From Plectrocnemia conspersa (Eukaryota; Arthropoda; Insecta; Trichoptera; Polycentropodidae): a stretch of DNA of 64,000 nucleotides. The notes below the pieces were generated by a model. It was not told where the DNA came from, searched no databases, and saw only the letters and a program-made list of their open reading frames with translations. Position numbers and translations under genes: made by a program. Below, one piece after another: positions 23,161-34,840 of this stretch. The stretch lies in assembly GCA_009617715.1 (NCBI GenBank), contig VTFK01000152.1:1054001-1118000 (forward strand). Reading direction: 5' to 3'. Numbering within the stretch: the stretch's first letter is position 1; the number at the start of each line of letters is the position of its first letter.

Positions 23161-23170
23161 TCTTGTTATA

Positions 23171-23400
23171 CAGAGTGGGTCATAAAGATGAGCGGCTTGG
23201 AATAAATTATTTTAATTTTATCGAATTTTTTAATTAATATTAAAGTAAATATTCAGAAAAATCATATCTTATAAATAACATTATTCATGTGTGCACCACC
23301 GCGTTGCAAACATTGTTCAAATCTGGACCCCAAATTTATGAAAACTCGCTGGCCATTTGTTATTAATAATAATATTCTTTCAATTGGACTCGAGAATTAT
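23171..23400 (-). mobile_element. Mariner/IS630-type element, one end with transposase tail
   Basis: CAGAGTGGGTCATAAAGATG after a TA at 23169-23170 resembles the ends of IS630/mariner-type elements with ACAGGGTGnnCCATAAA ends. On the minus strand 23270-23370 encodes NGQRVFINLGSRFEQCLQRGGA, similar to the C-terminal tail (RVxxCIxxGGxH) of such transposases. The rest is absent; the 23461 MITE lies directly beyond. Confidence 0.5.
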
Positions 23401-23460
23401 TAATAAATTTGCGCACAAAGCGATTGCTCACACGTAACATTCTTCACTTTTTTGTGTTTA

Positions 23461-24122
23461 CTGCTCGTTTGAATGACTATGTCAATAAAAATGAAAGAAA
23501 TATAAAATTTTTGCTGAATGAAAAAAATATTTCGATTGATAAGTTTAAATATGTTCAGGGTAAGAAATTGAATAAATATGTAGATATTCCTGAACTCTGT
23601 TTTATTTTCAACATTATTTAAAAAATAGTGTAGAAATATTTATTATTATCTTATTTCAATCAATTGAATTTGTTTTCACTTCATGTTCTATTAATATCGA
23701 AATTTAATACCTTTCCTTAAAAAACTTAAAATATAATGAATACCTAACTTAAGTTTTGTCTGCTCTATTCTAACTTTTGATAAATTGTTTACTATGTACC
23801 AGACTTCAGAGCAATTAATTATGAAAACTGAATCGATATAATTAGTATTTTTTTTACATAAAACAAAAATACAAAGAAAACGATTTGGTGAGAAATTCAA
23901 TAGATGAGTATTCAAACATTTCGAAACTTGCTATTCGTGATTTACTTCCTTTTACAACGTATTTTTGCGAAGACTGATTTTCATATAATATAATATTGGA
24001 ATTATTCAATTTCTTACCCTAGATACATTTAAAATTTTATGAAACAAAAATCTAAATGTTTTCATGAGCAAAAATATATTTATTCAATTTTTTTTTGCCA
24101 TAACGTTCATTCAAACGAGCAG
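23461..24122. mobile_element. 662-bp MITE with about 125-bp terminal inverted repeats
   Basis: The ends CTGCTCGTTTGAATGA (23461) and TCATTCAAACGAGCAG (to 24122) are perfect inverted repeats. The inverted similarity continues discontinuously inward to CAGGGTAAGAAATTGAATAA (23559) against TTATTCAATTTCTTACCCTA (24002), so the arms are about 125 bases and diverged. No clear target duplication and no transposase-like coding is visible; the small frames inside are AT-rich chance frames. Superfamily not assigned. Confidence 0.75.
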
Positions 24123-24159
24123 CGCAAAAAAAAAAATGATCAATGGACCCATCTTGAGA

Positions 24160-24850
24160 TATGGAAAATCTTTATACTGATTTTATTTACAACAATTTGG
24201 GTCGATATTAATGGATTAAAATTATAGTTAATAATATAAACGAGCGAAAATAATGGTAAAACATTTATTAAAACACACGAGTTCATATATATTACATTTC
24301 TAATATTTTTCCAATTATTATATGAGATAATATTATAATTATGGTTAAAATGTATACATGGTTAATTTCCATCTTATTATATATTTTATCTTATTTTGCA
24401 AAAATTGTCAACATCACTTCCTATGATACGTTTACTTGATATTGTTTTCTTTTAGCCGGCGAACGAATCTTGCCAAAGACTATATTATCATTCTTAATGT
24501 TTTGTTGAAGTCGAAACGAAATGCCAAATGTGATTCCTAGAGTCGGTCATAAAACTTATATTGTCAAACAATTTTTTCGGAGTGTTAATCGTATATCCCT
24601 GTCTTTTATCACTACCTGCTCTGAATGCAGCTTTGAATTTAGCGGATTTTAACCAATATTTGTTTTTAAATATTGTAGCAGTTGTAAACCATTTAATAAT
24701 ATTGTTACAAATTTAATTTTCAGCAAAAAAAAAAACATTTGTGAGAATCTCTAAAAATATAAAATAAATCATTATTTTGCAATTCTTCTCGAGAAAAAAA
24801 ATATAACGTTTATCAATATTCAACGCTTGATTCGAAAATCATAAATAAAT
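24160..24850 (+). repeat. Rep-B family, near full-length (copy 3)
   Basis: Shares in order: TGATTTTATTTACAACAATT with GGGTCGATATTAATG, AATATAAACGAGCGAAAA, CTACCTGCTCTGAATGCAGC, and ACAAATTTAATTTTCAGC plus an A-run, with copies at 45560, 51130 and 55690. It has no protein-like frame. The copies differ by many small indels, indicating an old family. The ends could not be defined. Confidence 0.75.
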
Positions 24851-25199
24851 AAAAATCAAGTTCCTCTTCAAATTATTGGGTGTTCCGAAATGACAAAATC
24901 TGTAGTGTTTTTTTTTTGTTGTTGTTGCAAAGCACCTTTGTTCGATTGTCACTTTCTACTGGACTTTTACTACTTTATTGTTTTTAATGCATCTTTGTGT
25001 CTTATGTCTTATCATCTGTATTTTCTTATATTTATGAGTCAATATAAGGAAAATAATTGTAAGCTTATATATTAAATCCAAAGTGCCAAATATTCGTCAA
25101 ACTTTTACAATTCGGCATCGAATTCGATGTAGGCATGACCAAAATCCCTTCATCTTACTTTTTTATTATCAAGTCGGCCGCAAAAAAAAAAAGCTACAA

Positions 25200-25740
25200 A
25201 GTTTTTTTTTACAACCGCAAACCGCCTTTATTCCCCCGGCAGGTGGCGTCGAGCACGCGCCTATTTCGTTTGTTTGTATTTTGTTGTTTTCCCGACGCTA
25301 GTTTGACGCTTTTCCGCAGCGCCGTGCCGTTGTCATTTATCTTGTGCCAAAAACTTTTGCTTTACTTTCTCCTTTCGGATAATTTCCAACTTGGGATACC
25401 CTGCGTAGTCGTCTCCAATTAATTCGCGTACTCCGGTAATATCCCATTATAGGCCATGGAGCGAAAAAAGCCCAACGACATTCGATATTGTTATCCTTAC
25501 GAGAAGGTTGCGTGCCCTCTTATCCGATCCGGAGAAAAAAGCACACGCAAAATACGCGACGAGGGGTCGGAACGACCCTAAGATATTCGTATACCTCAGT
25601 GGCTATTATATATACAGTAATCCCGGCTTTGGGAGGACCTTATTCTGAAAATGGCATTTTAAGCGAGCTGACAAATCACGTATTCATACATGGACTTATG
25701 CATAAACAAGGTAGGGCGTGTGTTATGTTATAGGTTGAAT
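25200..25740. promoter_or_regulatory. GC-richer island 7 (candidate cis-regulatory DNA)
   Basis: Mixed-composition DNA containing CCCCCGGCAGGTGGCGTCGA (with the CAGGTG E-box at 25238-25243) and CCGCAGCGCCGTGCCG. Two plus-strand frames overlap in different phases and neither is recognisable. Confidence 0.3.
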
Positions 25741-26019
25741 AAAATAAGCTTCCTTTTGTCCCCAAAACTGTAATTCATAATCTGTAATAGCTCTCTACTT
25801 ATCTGTAAGCAATATATTACAAATAAATAAATAACGCTCAACAAGGAGAGCTTCAACTATATATGTATATTTATGTATATGATCTATAATTCACGAGCAA
25901 CTAAAATATTCTTCGCCTTTCAAAGCATGCATTTAAGAGTTACCAAATAAGCTCATGTGAATTTATTTATATATGCATTAGGTATGTTTGATTATTAAAC
26001 TAAATATGTACACCCTTCG
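25741..26019. other. AT-rich spacer between islands 7 and 8
   Basis: Nothing recognised; TATGTATAT-type simple sequence at 25860-25885. Confidence 0.4.
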
Positions 26020-26680
26020 AGTACAATCTATTAAGAGACGAGGCATCGCCCACTGTGCTCTAATCCTCCCGCTTGCAAAATAGGACCGAGGCTGTTGTCA
26101 ATTCGCTGTCAAGGTGAATCCACTGTAAGATTCCGAGGCTAATTTCGGAAGATTGTCTCGTAATTGTGGACGTCCCTAGACCTAGTCAATTTGCCGCCGC
26201 GTCCTTTGTCGCTCAATTGGCTCGGCGGATTCGTAAACACAATGGATTTATTTGAAACGTGTGATGCACGATGATGCAAGAGTCTCGGCAATAAAATGTC
26301 AACAGAATAGTTTACCATATCGGCGCTACTCTCCTAACGAGTTCCGAGGGTTGGTAAATAAGCTATTAACCCACGCAATCTTCGTGTGTCAACATCACCT
26401 GTGTGTAACTTTGGGCAATATCCTCTCCGCTTTTCCGCACCCATCCTTTGCGTCAAATAAATCGGTCTGATTTATTTTTTATGCTCTAAGAATTTAACCC
26501 ACATCCGGAAGGGCGTAAAATAAGCCAAAAACACGAGCGGAGATTATGGGCAAACTTGGCACTAACGACTATTACCCGTAATCCTGCGAAGGGTCACGGT
26601 GATAAAAATATCAAGACGCTCGACGATTGTTATGCGGTTGACCATATTTATACGAGTTGCGAAAGGGATTATTTTGTCAA
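26020..26680. promoter_or_regulatory. GC-richer island 8 (candidate cis-regulatory DNA)
   Basis: Long, high-complexity island. It includes a CACCTG E-box (26396-26401), several TTTAT-type and ATTATGG Hox-like cores (26470, 26545), and GGGCGTAAAATAAGCC at 26511. The sequence is balanced and stop codons interrupt all frames, which argues against an exon and for regulatory DNA. Function is inferred. Confidence 0.35.
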
Positions 26681-26875
26681 TAATTTACCCAACAACATAA
26701 TTTGGAAACTGGATAAAATAAATTAATATTTGGGTTACACAAAAATCGTCAATGAATAAGAAAGTTAAAACAGAGACGTGCTTAAATAATTTATATTGAA
26801 TAGAAAGTAAGTGGTAAACAATGCAAAAGTTAACATGCTGTTTATTTTTAACTGTTATTCTAGAGCAGCAATGTC

Positions 26876-27350
26876 CAACTAAAATAGTGTGGGCCGAATA
26901 TATAAAATACAACTTAATCGAAATATTTTATTACCTAATAAACAATTTGACACTTGGGATTTTTTATATTGATTAGTCATGTTTTTATCGGCCAATCTGT
27001 TGCGACACTGTTTTTACTATTTTTAATTTAGATTCGATTTCGAAGTACGATCCGTAGCAATATGCACATTGCCTGTTGTTTTATTTTGAAAATTTATTTC
27101 CGTTGCTATGAACCTATTATTTATTGCGAACTAGTTTCATTTGTAAATTTGGACGCGCTGATTCCACTTCCATGTTAAATGAAGTTTAGAATATTTTGAA
27201 CAGTTTCTCATACTGCTGCATCTATGAGATTCTATCGCCGAATCATGCCTTAATTAATTTAGTGACTTCATTCGCATATTTAAAAATGTCTTTACGGTCA
27301 CTATTTATATATTCTAATGTCATTATTTGAAAGCTAAAATGAACATATAA
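26876..27350 (-). pseudogene. hAT transposase relic, GTF2IRD2/SCAND3-like, with one element end
   Basis: The element end CAGCAATGTCCAACTAAAAT then GTGTGGGCCG at 26876 is of the hAT type. On the minus strand, 27300 to 26990 encodes degraded pieces of the C-terminal region of a hAT transposase: DIFKYANEVTKLIKA, QQYEKLFKIF, MEVESARPNLQMKLV (the family consensus has MEVE.AP..LQMELI) and YGSYFEIESKLKIVK in the dimerisation segment. Several stops and shifts separate them. The catalytic core and the other end are missing. Domesticated relatives exist in animals, but this copy is clearly dead. Confidence 0.7.
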
Positions 27351-28334
27351 CATATTCTTAATAAATTTATTTTAACCATTCTAATAAATAATAATACGTG
27401 ACCATATAATGCCAAGAGGGCATTTACAAAATCTGTTTCTTACGCTACGAAATAATATTACAATACTATTTAGGTATATAGAATCATGTATGTAGAAACC
27501 TTTAAAATGATTACCGTTTGAATAGCTGTCTTTAAAATAGCTAAAATGAATATGCTTTTTTTAACTTCGCCAGAGTTGCCACTAGCCACTTGCGCCTTTG
27601 TAATACATGAAACATATTTTTTTATAACAAATAATAAGTTGCTTCCGATCTGATTCATTTCCTTTCATTGTTATAAATGAAAAAAAAATCTAAAATGTTT
27701 TTATCATTCTACTATTCAAATGTATTATTGCCACTTTCGTTGATAAAAATCCGAATTTTTCTTTTTACCGAATCAGCCAATCAATTTTGGCATGAAAACA
27801 TCGCATCGGATGCGATTTCGTGAAGATATTCTTGAAAAGCACGATGCTTCAATGAATTTGTCGAGTTAATTTGACCGTTATTCATCAATATCAATAAGAC
27901 CACCATCCACTAATAAGATTACAAACAATTGAGGTATCCAAATTTACGCACAGAATTGAAAATTTAAATATTACGATATTAAGTCATAAACGTCGGCGGA
28001 TACTTACACAAAATCGAGAAAAATCGATGCAGATGGTGCCTGACAAAAAACAGTTTGAGTTAAAATCATTTGTCTTAAATGCAAGTGTTATTAACAATAG
28101 AGAACACAACATGGTGCGATGTTGCATATTAATATATATCGATTATAAAATTTATTGTTGAAAAGAAGCGGAATGTAACTAATTTAAGTACGCTCTCGAG
28201 CCTTTGTACCACCAAAGGGGCGAAAAATTTTTCTTAATATAAAGTGTACATAAACAACGACCACTTCATCTAACACGTTTACTTTGGACTTCAAGACATT
28301 ATAATTTCAAAGAGCTCTCCAGCTTGGATTTATT
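27351..28334. other. AT-rich non-coding stretch
   Basis: Nothing recognised. The segment 27770-27860 has mixed composition without coding character. Confidence 0.4.
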
Positions 28335-28970
28335 ATGTTCATACGAACTTCAACCTTAAGGAGACTGGTCAAACTTCAGATCATTGAAGATTGCAGAAGC
28401 CACCGCTTCTCTCTTCGCATCAAGTCCACCTTCGTTGTTCGAACTTCAGAGTTGAACCCGCTTCGAAGACGAATAGAAAATTCACGTATTACTAACATAG
28501 TATATAACAAACTGTACGTGAATGATCATTTTTCGGAAGCTTTGTGTTCAGTAATTTGTAATCTTCCGGTGGTTGTATCTTTCAAACTCACTTTCTGTCT
28601 CATTCATTTGACTGTCGACACCTCAAATAAAAATACTAAACTGAACAGTATCTTTGATCCGGTGAGAAATATATAAAGTTTTTTTGAAATTGTGCTGAGC
28701 GTTGCACAAATTTCCAAAGTTAATTCTTCTTGCAATAGTTTAATGTGAGATTGATTCGAGTAAATAGATACGACTTTTTTCACTGCGGTTATTAGGTTAT
28801 TCGCTTGTGAAATATGTTTTTTCGTGTTGTCAGATCGACCTTTAGTATTTCTAGCTAAGATTTCCATCAACCAACAGTAAGTTTTTGTTTGATACTGTCT
28901 TTTTAAGTTGAAATAGAAACACGACAAATTATACGTAGCGTTGTCTTTTATTTTAATGAAAAAGTACAAA
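28335..28970. other. Unrecognised open frames on both strands
   Basis: A 113-residue plus-strand frame (28335-28676) and a 121-residue minus-strand frame (28604-28969) partly overlap. The minus-strand frame contains KRQYQTKTYCWLMEILARNT and a polar helical stretch (SQANNLITAVKKVVSIYS). It looks more protein-like than most here and could be a remnant of a mobile element protein, but I recognise no family. Confidence 0.25.
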
Positions 28971-29999
28971 TCTTCCCATTCACACTACCCATTCAACTAT
29001 CTGTTCTGATATTTTCTTTTATTTTTTTCTATTATTCTTCCAGAATTTTAACTGATGTTAAAAATAAATAAAATAAAATATTTACACATTGAAATAAATT
29101 TAAAGTTTCACTATTTTACCTTAATTAATAAACACGCGCGTCTAATAATACTATCAAGTTACAACTCAACCGAATCGCATACTGTATTAACTATGGTTAA
29201 TTCGAATAAACATTACATACATTGTAATAAACTAACCTTCTCGCTCTCACTCTAATCAGGTTAAATGGCACTATTTAGAAGTCTATCCAGCACGTGTCAC
29301 AGCCAGGAACTTCTACACTCATATAATGTAATATACATAAATTTGTTAAATTCATGTGCACTGGTCGACTTTTTTATTTTATGAATAACAGTGCAAAATA
29401 TATAGAAAGATGCAAACTTCAATACGGTCGCATGTTGGATACAGCTGTTCTAGAGACTGTTGTTTATGAAACATTTTATAAAAGAGCTATTATGTATACA
29501 TGTGTATTATTATGTAACCTACTATTACTTTTCGTACAACTACGCTCATTTAATTATCCAATCAGTTTAGGTTAGTTTTCCACGAGGTTTTTTAGTGAAT
29601 CGTCGTCTACTTTTTCTCGAAAAGGTTCGTCGCAAAAAAATTCTATTAAAGCACTGAAAGCTTTATTTATATAACGTTACAAAATATATATGTTAGTTAA
29701 TGGAAATGGCCGGTAATAATGTTCATAAATTAATTTAATAGTAAATCATCACTGTTATGATTACGTTACACATCTTACTTTTAATTTACGCGAACCCTCT
29801 TTAATGTATTCTGAAATCACAGTATCGTTAGTTTTATTATGATTGCATTAGTAGACGCTTCTCACAGCTCCCTGAATATTTTCTTTTAAGAAATGATATA
29901 CGATTCTTTGAATCGCCCAATCCCCGTCGGAGGGGTATCAACATATTATAATTGATGACTAGCTGTAGCAACACTATCAATTTACATTTGATAAATAAT
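28971..29999. other. AT-rich non-coding stretch
   Basis: Nothing recognised. Confidence 0.45.
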
Positions 30000-30300
30000 G
30001 TACCGTTTTGTAGTATAACTGGTTGCGTTCAAAGCGCCCAAAACGTAACCGGCAGAGTACACACGCGGCCGTGTGCCAACAATTGTATTGATTAGTACTT
30101 TATTCCCAAGTTTAAGGAGGGAGCTCGTCGGCGGGGGAATAAGGAGAGTGCGGCGAAAGGACCGGGGGAGGGTGGATAACGGCTTGCATTTTCGCCCCTG
30201 TGTATATGGGGAAGAAAAACTGGCGGTGCAACGGGAAAATAACAATGGTGGCAGAATCCTACGTGAATTTTCGGCTAGGAGGGGCTAGACCAACCATGAA
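30000..30300. promoter_or_regulatory. GC-richer island 9 (candidate cis-regulatory DNA)
   Basis: Short island with a G-rich run (GGAGGGAGCTCGTCGGCGGG from 30116, and GGACCGGGGGAGGGTGG near 30159). Frames are open on both strands without domain similarity. Confidence 0.25.
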
Positions 30301-30414
30301 AACTCTTAAATATGTACATGCATCGCATCTTATATTTTTGACCAGAGGAAATTAAATTCAGTTATGTCTTCTTTGAAAGTTTCGTTAAGTTTCTTGTTAG
30401 ATTTTTTCGAGTTA

Positions 30415-30550
30415 CTTAACCATTTAAAGAGTATTGCCGTACATGTACGGTGGTCGATCTTCCACTGTTTTGAGGTACCCCAGCTAGTTATATTTACATA
30501 TATAACTGAAGAAATAATAAATAGAAAACATAATTATATAATATATTTTT
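30415..30550 (+). repeat. Interspersed repeat F, copy 2
   Basis: Matches 3962-4140. It contains the perfect palindrome CCGTACATGTACGG (30437-30450), then GTGGTCGATC, GAGGTACCCCAG and ATATAACTGAAGAAATAA. It lies directly upstream of the RT1 LINE copy, which starts at about 30567. Confidence 0.65.
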
Positions 30551-30566
30551 AATTAGAATTAATGTA

Positions 30567-31585
30567 ACCAGTACCACAGGGATCCAACCTTTGCTCTTTC
30601 TTCTCTTTATCAACGACATACATGCGGCAATTATGAAATTTATTATATGCTGTTTCAGAGTATTCGTATAGCACAAATTTAGATTCTCTTTCTTCACAGA
30701 AAGACCAAGATTCGCGTGTGGAGGTGGTCGATCTACAACCGACTACCTTTTAGCATCGCAAAGTGTCACGTTGTTACATTTTAAACATCCTCTTGCCCGG
30801 TGATTTTTAGTTGTTTATACATAAATTCGGCGATGACTTGAAAGTGATTTTGTATGCCCAAATTTGCCACAAGGCATCGAGGATGCTCGGCTTCGTTATG
30901 CGGAGCGCGTGTCACTTCAATAATTCATTGGCAATTCGCATTCTGTCAAACACTCTAATTTGTAACGTCCTTGAATATGGCTCCATTATTTGGAATCCTA
31001 AAGATGCAAAGTACTCATTGCTAAGACTAAATTTTTTTTTGATATATCTATCCGTTGTTGTAGCGTCTACTAAATTAAGCACTTTTTAAAGTTGATGAGG
31101 GGCGGCGTCGACAATAACGCGACAAAATATCTCAATGACGTTCTGAGATAATAATTTATATATATGACAAACACGATTATCAATTGTGAATATTTTGATA
31201 TAATGTTTCGCGATCTCTAGAGTCGCGATTGCGTCCCCTATTCTTGTCCGTTGCGGTCAGGACGTCGGTGCTTTAGAACTTCTAGCTTCTCAATGAACTT
31301 GTCAAACACAATAATGTTTTCGGTAATGGCTATGAGAAGCTGGAAGAAAATATGTAGTATAGTGTTTATCTATTTATGTGTGAAACATAATCGCTTTTTA
31401 AATGTTGATCAGTGGTATAATTTGAAATTTCGTATTATCTTTAAATAATAATGTCTGTAAAAGAATGTGTATGGATACGTATGTATATGAGCGTATGTTT
31501 GAGTTGATATATAGTATATGTTTGTATTTGAAAAGTGAAATAAAACTTTTCTGTATAATGATTTGTAATAAAAAATAAAATAAAG
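30567..31585 (+). pseudogene. LINE family RT1, best copy (Jockey-like), internally deleted
   Basis: The sequence starts inside ORF2 at VPQGSN (30571), the reverse transcriptase motif, followed by a degenerate LLFLLFINDI equivalent and KFGDDLKVILYA at the catalytic FADD box, where the second Asp pair is displaced and most of the intervening region is deleted. It continues with CHKASRMLGFVMRSACHF and ICNVLEYGSIIWNPKDAK (30960-31013), then ends with the GAGGGGCGGCGTCGACAAT junction shared with 7157-7400. The 3' UTR up to 31585 has AATAAA (31539) and ends in an AATAAA-rich simple tail, as in Jockey-type LINEs. It is not functional. Confidence 0.85.
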
Positions 31586-31609
31586 GAATTTGGCATATCG
31601 GTTTTAAAT

Positions 31610-32089
31610 TTATACGTGTTTTGAATCGCTTATCCGATTTTGTTTTACATCCTTTATTTTGTGATTTATATTTAATTGACTGGGGTTTTATCCTTCCTCT
31701 GAAGTGGTACTCATTAATCCGTATACTTTTCCAACTTAGTTTGCCAATTTCCCATTCCCTACAAATGCATTTGTGTTTTTCTAGTAATTTTATTTATTTC
31801 ATTCTTATCAGAGATTGAAAATCGGCACGGATAACATTACATTGTTTGCGGCAGTCATAAAAATACTTCACCCTCTTTTAGTTTACTTTATTTTAGATGT
31901 TTTTATCAAAAGTTTTCTGTGTTTTTATCTACTCATTTAATACATAATCTGCCTTGAATAGATTTGTAACGCGAAATCCGATACTTTCGAACATAGTGTG
32001 GTTAATTGATGTCACTATAATATTTTATCAAAATATATAAAATTTATATATAATACATATATGTGTATATATATTTTAGTTCATTTATT
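31610..32089. other. AT-rich non-coding stretch
   Basis: Nothing recognised beyond ATATATGTGTATATAT simple sequence near 32055. Confidence 0.45.
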
Positions 32090-32640
32090 TATTTCTATCC
32101 GCGTTGTATCGACCTGATTCGGTATGGCTTTACGGACAGGTCTCGAGCTTACAATCATCGAGTTACAAGTTAAGACCCTCCCGCCGGTAGGGCTGACGGG
32201 TGGGTTATATATGTGTGACGTTTTCAGCTGCGGAAAGTTTAGGGTGGGTTATTTTTTCGTCGAAGACAGGGGCACGGTTGCGTTTAGCATGCAACCCTCG
32301 TAGACGGCGAAAAAATCGACTCAGTCATAAATACGACTTTGTAGTAGTGCAAGAAGGCGTTCACCATCGCCCCCTATACGCCATAGTTTAATACTTTTTG
32401 GCTCCGTTCCAATTTTTCGCCAATAAAAATAAGTCATTGCTCAGCCGCTCGAGCATTAATACACACGGCGTGGTCGTTTAACCCGGATTTTGGCCAAATT
32501 GCAATAATGCACGCGGAATGCGCGACTTGCGGGTCGAGTACCCTGTGTATTTGTCGCATGGCTGTTATTTTTGGTCACTTTACGCCGATACTGCAGAATT
32601 CCTGCGGCTTTTTTGAAGTATCGGTATGTCTGCACCGGTG
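32090..32640. promoter_or_regulatory. GC-richer island 10 (candidate cis-regulatory DNA)
   Basis: High-complexity island with alternating CpG-containing blocks and homeodomain-type cores (CGCCAATAAAAATAAG at 32419, CAGTCATAAATACGAC at 32322, GAGCATTAATACAC at 32451). No frame on either strand is recognisable. This mix of short conserved-looking motifs is what fly Hox-type enhancers look like; that is an analogy, not evidence of function. Confidence 0.35.
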
Positions 32641-32964
32641 TTGTTAGATCTTAACCTACTTAAAAAGTGGTCTCTTGGGCTCAGTTACGCAAAAGCATCG
32701 TAGGACACAATTCCATAACTCTATTGAAACTTAGTTCACTTCAAGTGTCAGAAACCTTGAGTTTACGAGTATAAAATTAGTTTGAAATGTCCATTAACTA
32801 GTATAATATAATATGAACTGTAAAGAAAAAAGTAGGAAATACAATTTTATTATTAACCATTAATTGCGTTACAACGAAGTAAACACAATCAACAACTATT
32901 TATAAGCAAGTTTATACACTAGACTGAAATCGAACACGACTTAGCTCGATTTGAATTTAAATAT
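32641..32964. other. AT-rich non-coding stretch
   Basis: Nothing recognised. Confidence 0.4.
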
Positions 32965-33160
32965 TTATCACGATATTTATTCTTTAGACTAAAAAAAATC
33001 TGATTATCGATCGGAATTATAATTATATATAATAATAATCACGATTCCGATTTCTCAAAAAGATGGAAATTATTGAAAAAAATATTCGAGTCCATATGGA
33101 ATTCGAACCGTGGTCTTTCTAATCACCGATTTATACCACTACTCTATTGTGCTGGTTTTA
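32965..33160 (-). mobile_element. tRNA-derived SINE, copy 2
   Basis: On the minus strand the A-box region reads AGAGTAGTGGTATAAATCGG and the B box GGTTCGAATTC (complement of 33099-33109), spaced as in a tRNA. Then follow a CCATATGGACTCGAATATT linker and the AATTATAATTATATAT body. It is the best preserved of the three copies, though the B box has one change and no poly-A or TSD is obvious. Confidence 0.8.
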
Positions 33161-33980
33161 CATGATCAAAAATAGCTTAAACCTTTATATTTTTTATACG
33201 AAGCGGTCAGTTTCTTTGTTAGATATCTGAAGACATATACCGTTACAGATGTTTAAAATATGTTTTAAAATAATTTAGTAAAATTTACCGTTTAACTAAC
33301 TTATGTTTTTTAACTCAATAAGGTGTCTTGTATGCTTCTAAGCATTTGTATTAATTTTATCATAATAATAATGTTACTGGTTTAAAATTTTATTAAGCAA
33401 TAAAATTACATGGTAGATATAATAACCCTCTGCTCTACAATAGAACAACGCCTGTTTTGTTGCAACGATAGATTAAACGGTTAGATCTGTGTAGAATGCT
33501 TCTGCGAAAAAGTGAAATAATAAATATTATTTCGGGGCTGGATGCCGAGTTGTGTGATTTATTTAGTCAGTTAGACGCCGGAAGCGGTGGCGGTGTCATA
33601 TGTGTTCTATCATATAGTTGTAGAAGTATTTTTGCTCTCTGGTTTCTTGTTGCCAGACCGGGGGTAAAGTCCTGAGTTGAGTAGTTCTTTCGATTGTTAT
33701 GTATATTGATTTGTACATAAATCATTTTTATTAGCGCCGCTCTTTGGATTTTAAGTTTATCAATTAATCAATATATAATAATAAAAAAAAACATTAAGTT
33801 AGAGGACCTCAAATGATCCAAATGAATACTTAATAATTTAAGTATTTTTGTTTGTTAGCGTACCTTTGTTCGATGGTTGCTTTCTATTGGGTAATTGTAT
33901 AGGAAACCCATACAATGTAGAATTATTACATACACATGGTTCAAAGATAGATAGATAAATTAAATTTAATATTAACTTTT
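33161..33980. other. Non-coding stretch between two SINE copies
   Basis: 33530-33690 is mixed in composition (GACGCCGGAAGCGGTGGCGG) and could be a fragment of an LTR or another element, but I cannot assign it. The rest is AT-rich. Confidence 0.4.
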
Positions 33981-34170
33981 TATCAGCAGGATAGATACAC
34001 GAAGACCTGGGTTCGAATCCCATATAAACTTTTGTGTTTTTCAATTAATTTCTTTTGCGTATGGGAAATCAGAATTAGTGATCATTATATAATTCGATCG
34101 ATTATTTTCTTAATCTCACGAATGAGTATTGTGATGATTAAGTCATACATATTAAGAGTAAAAAATCTGT
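33981..34170 (+). mobile_element. tRNA-derived SINE, copy 3 (A box lost)
   Basis: A perfect pol III B box GGTTCGAATCC (34010-34020) in the context GAAGACCTGGGTTCGAATCC, then ATATAAACTTTTGTGTTTTTC and the shared SINE body (GGAAATCAGAATTAGTGATC) ending near GATTAAGTCAT. The A-box region is replaced by unrelated sequence, so the copy is 5'-truncated. It faces copy 2 at about 0.8 kb. Confidence 0.8.
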
Positions 34171-34840
34171 AATAACGAGATATTTCAACTCATAGAGATT
34201 ATCATATATGTATAAAATAATAATTTATAAAAATCATTACTTTAGTCTAGAAATCTTGATTGAATTTTTTAAAGCCGTAAATCTTAAAACATATATAGTC
34301 AAATAAATGTTGAATTATATCCATGTTTAGATGTTATGTTAGCTAATTTTTATGACGGCATCAATTCTTTGCCATATACTCTGCGCTTTTTGTATTAAAT
34401 TATTTTTTTAAGAGCCTTATGACGAATTTTATATTAATGTAAGGATTATTTGAAGCATAAAGCTATTTTTAATTAAATTTCAATCGTTTTACATGTAATT
34501 AAAATCTGAAGTATATAGAAGCCAAGTAATTTAAATTACTTTTTTACATTGAATTTTTATTTTTAGTTTTAATTTATATTAGGACCCAGTACATAAATTG
34601 TTAAATACGCTTCATATTCATGATTTATATATGTATATATTACGCTTCATATTCATTGCATAAAGTTTTCTTATTTTCTGTCATAATGAATTAATCTGTG
34701 TTTGAAAGATTTTTTCATAATAATTTACCAGAGAGGAAAACCTGCAAAATGTAATGTAATATATTTGTATATATATTTAACTATATTTAAAAATAAAATA
34801 GTTCATAAATTATATATGTATGTACATATATAGTTTTCTG
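34171..34840. other. AT-rich non-coding stretch
   Basis: Nothing recognised except a local repeat of TACGCTTCATATTCAT at 34606 and 34640. Confidence 0.4.

Noticed and set aside
28604..28969. Possible envelope- or gag-like protein of a retroelement
   Set aside because: Only a vague helical, polar pattern; no diagnostic motif, no LTRs nearby, so no function was assigned.
33981..34030. Possible tRNA gene because of the perfect GGTTCGAATCC
   Set aside because: No A box, acceptor stem or anticodon arm can be formed; other copies show it is a SINE.
33838..34044. Minus-strand frame containing MGFEPRSSCIYPADKKL
   Set aside because: The FEPRSS peptide is the translated B box of the SINE, a common false gene.
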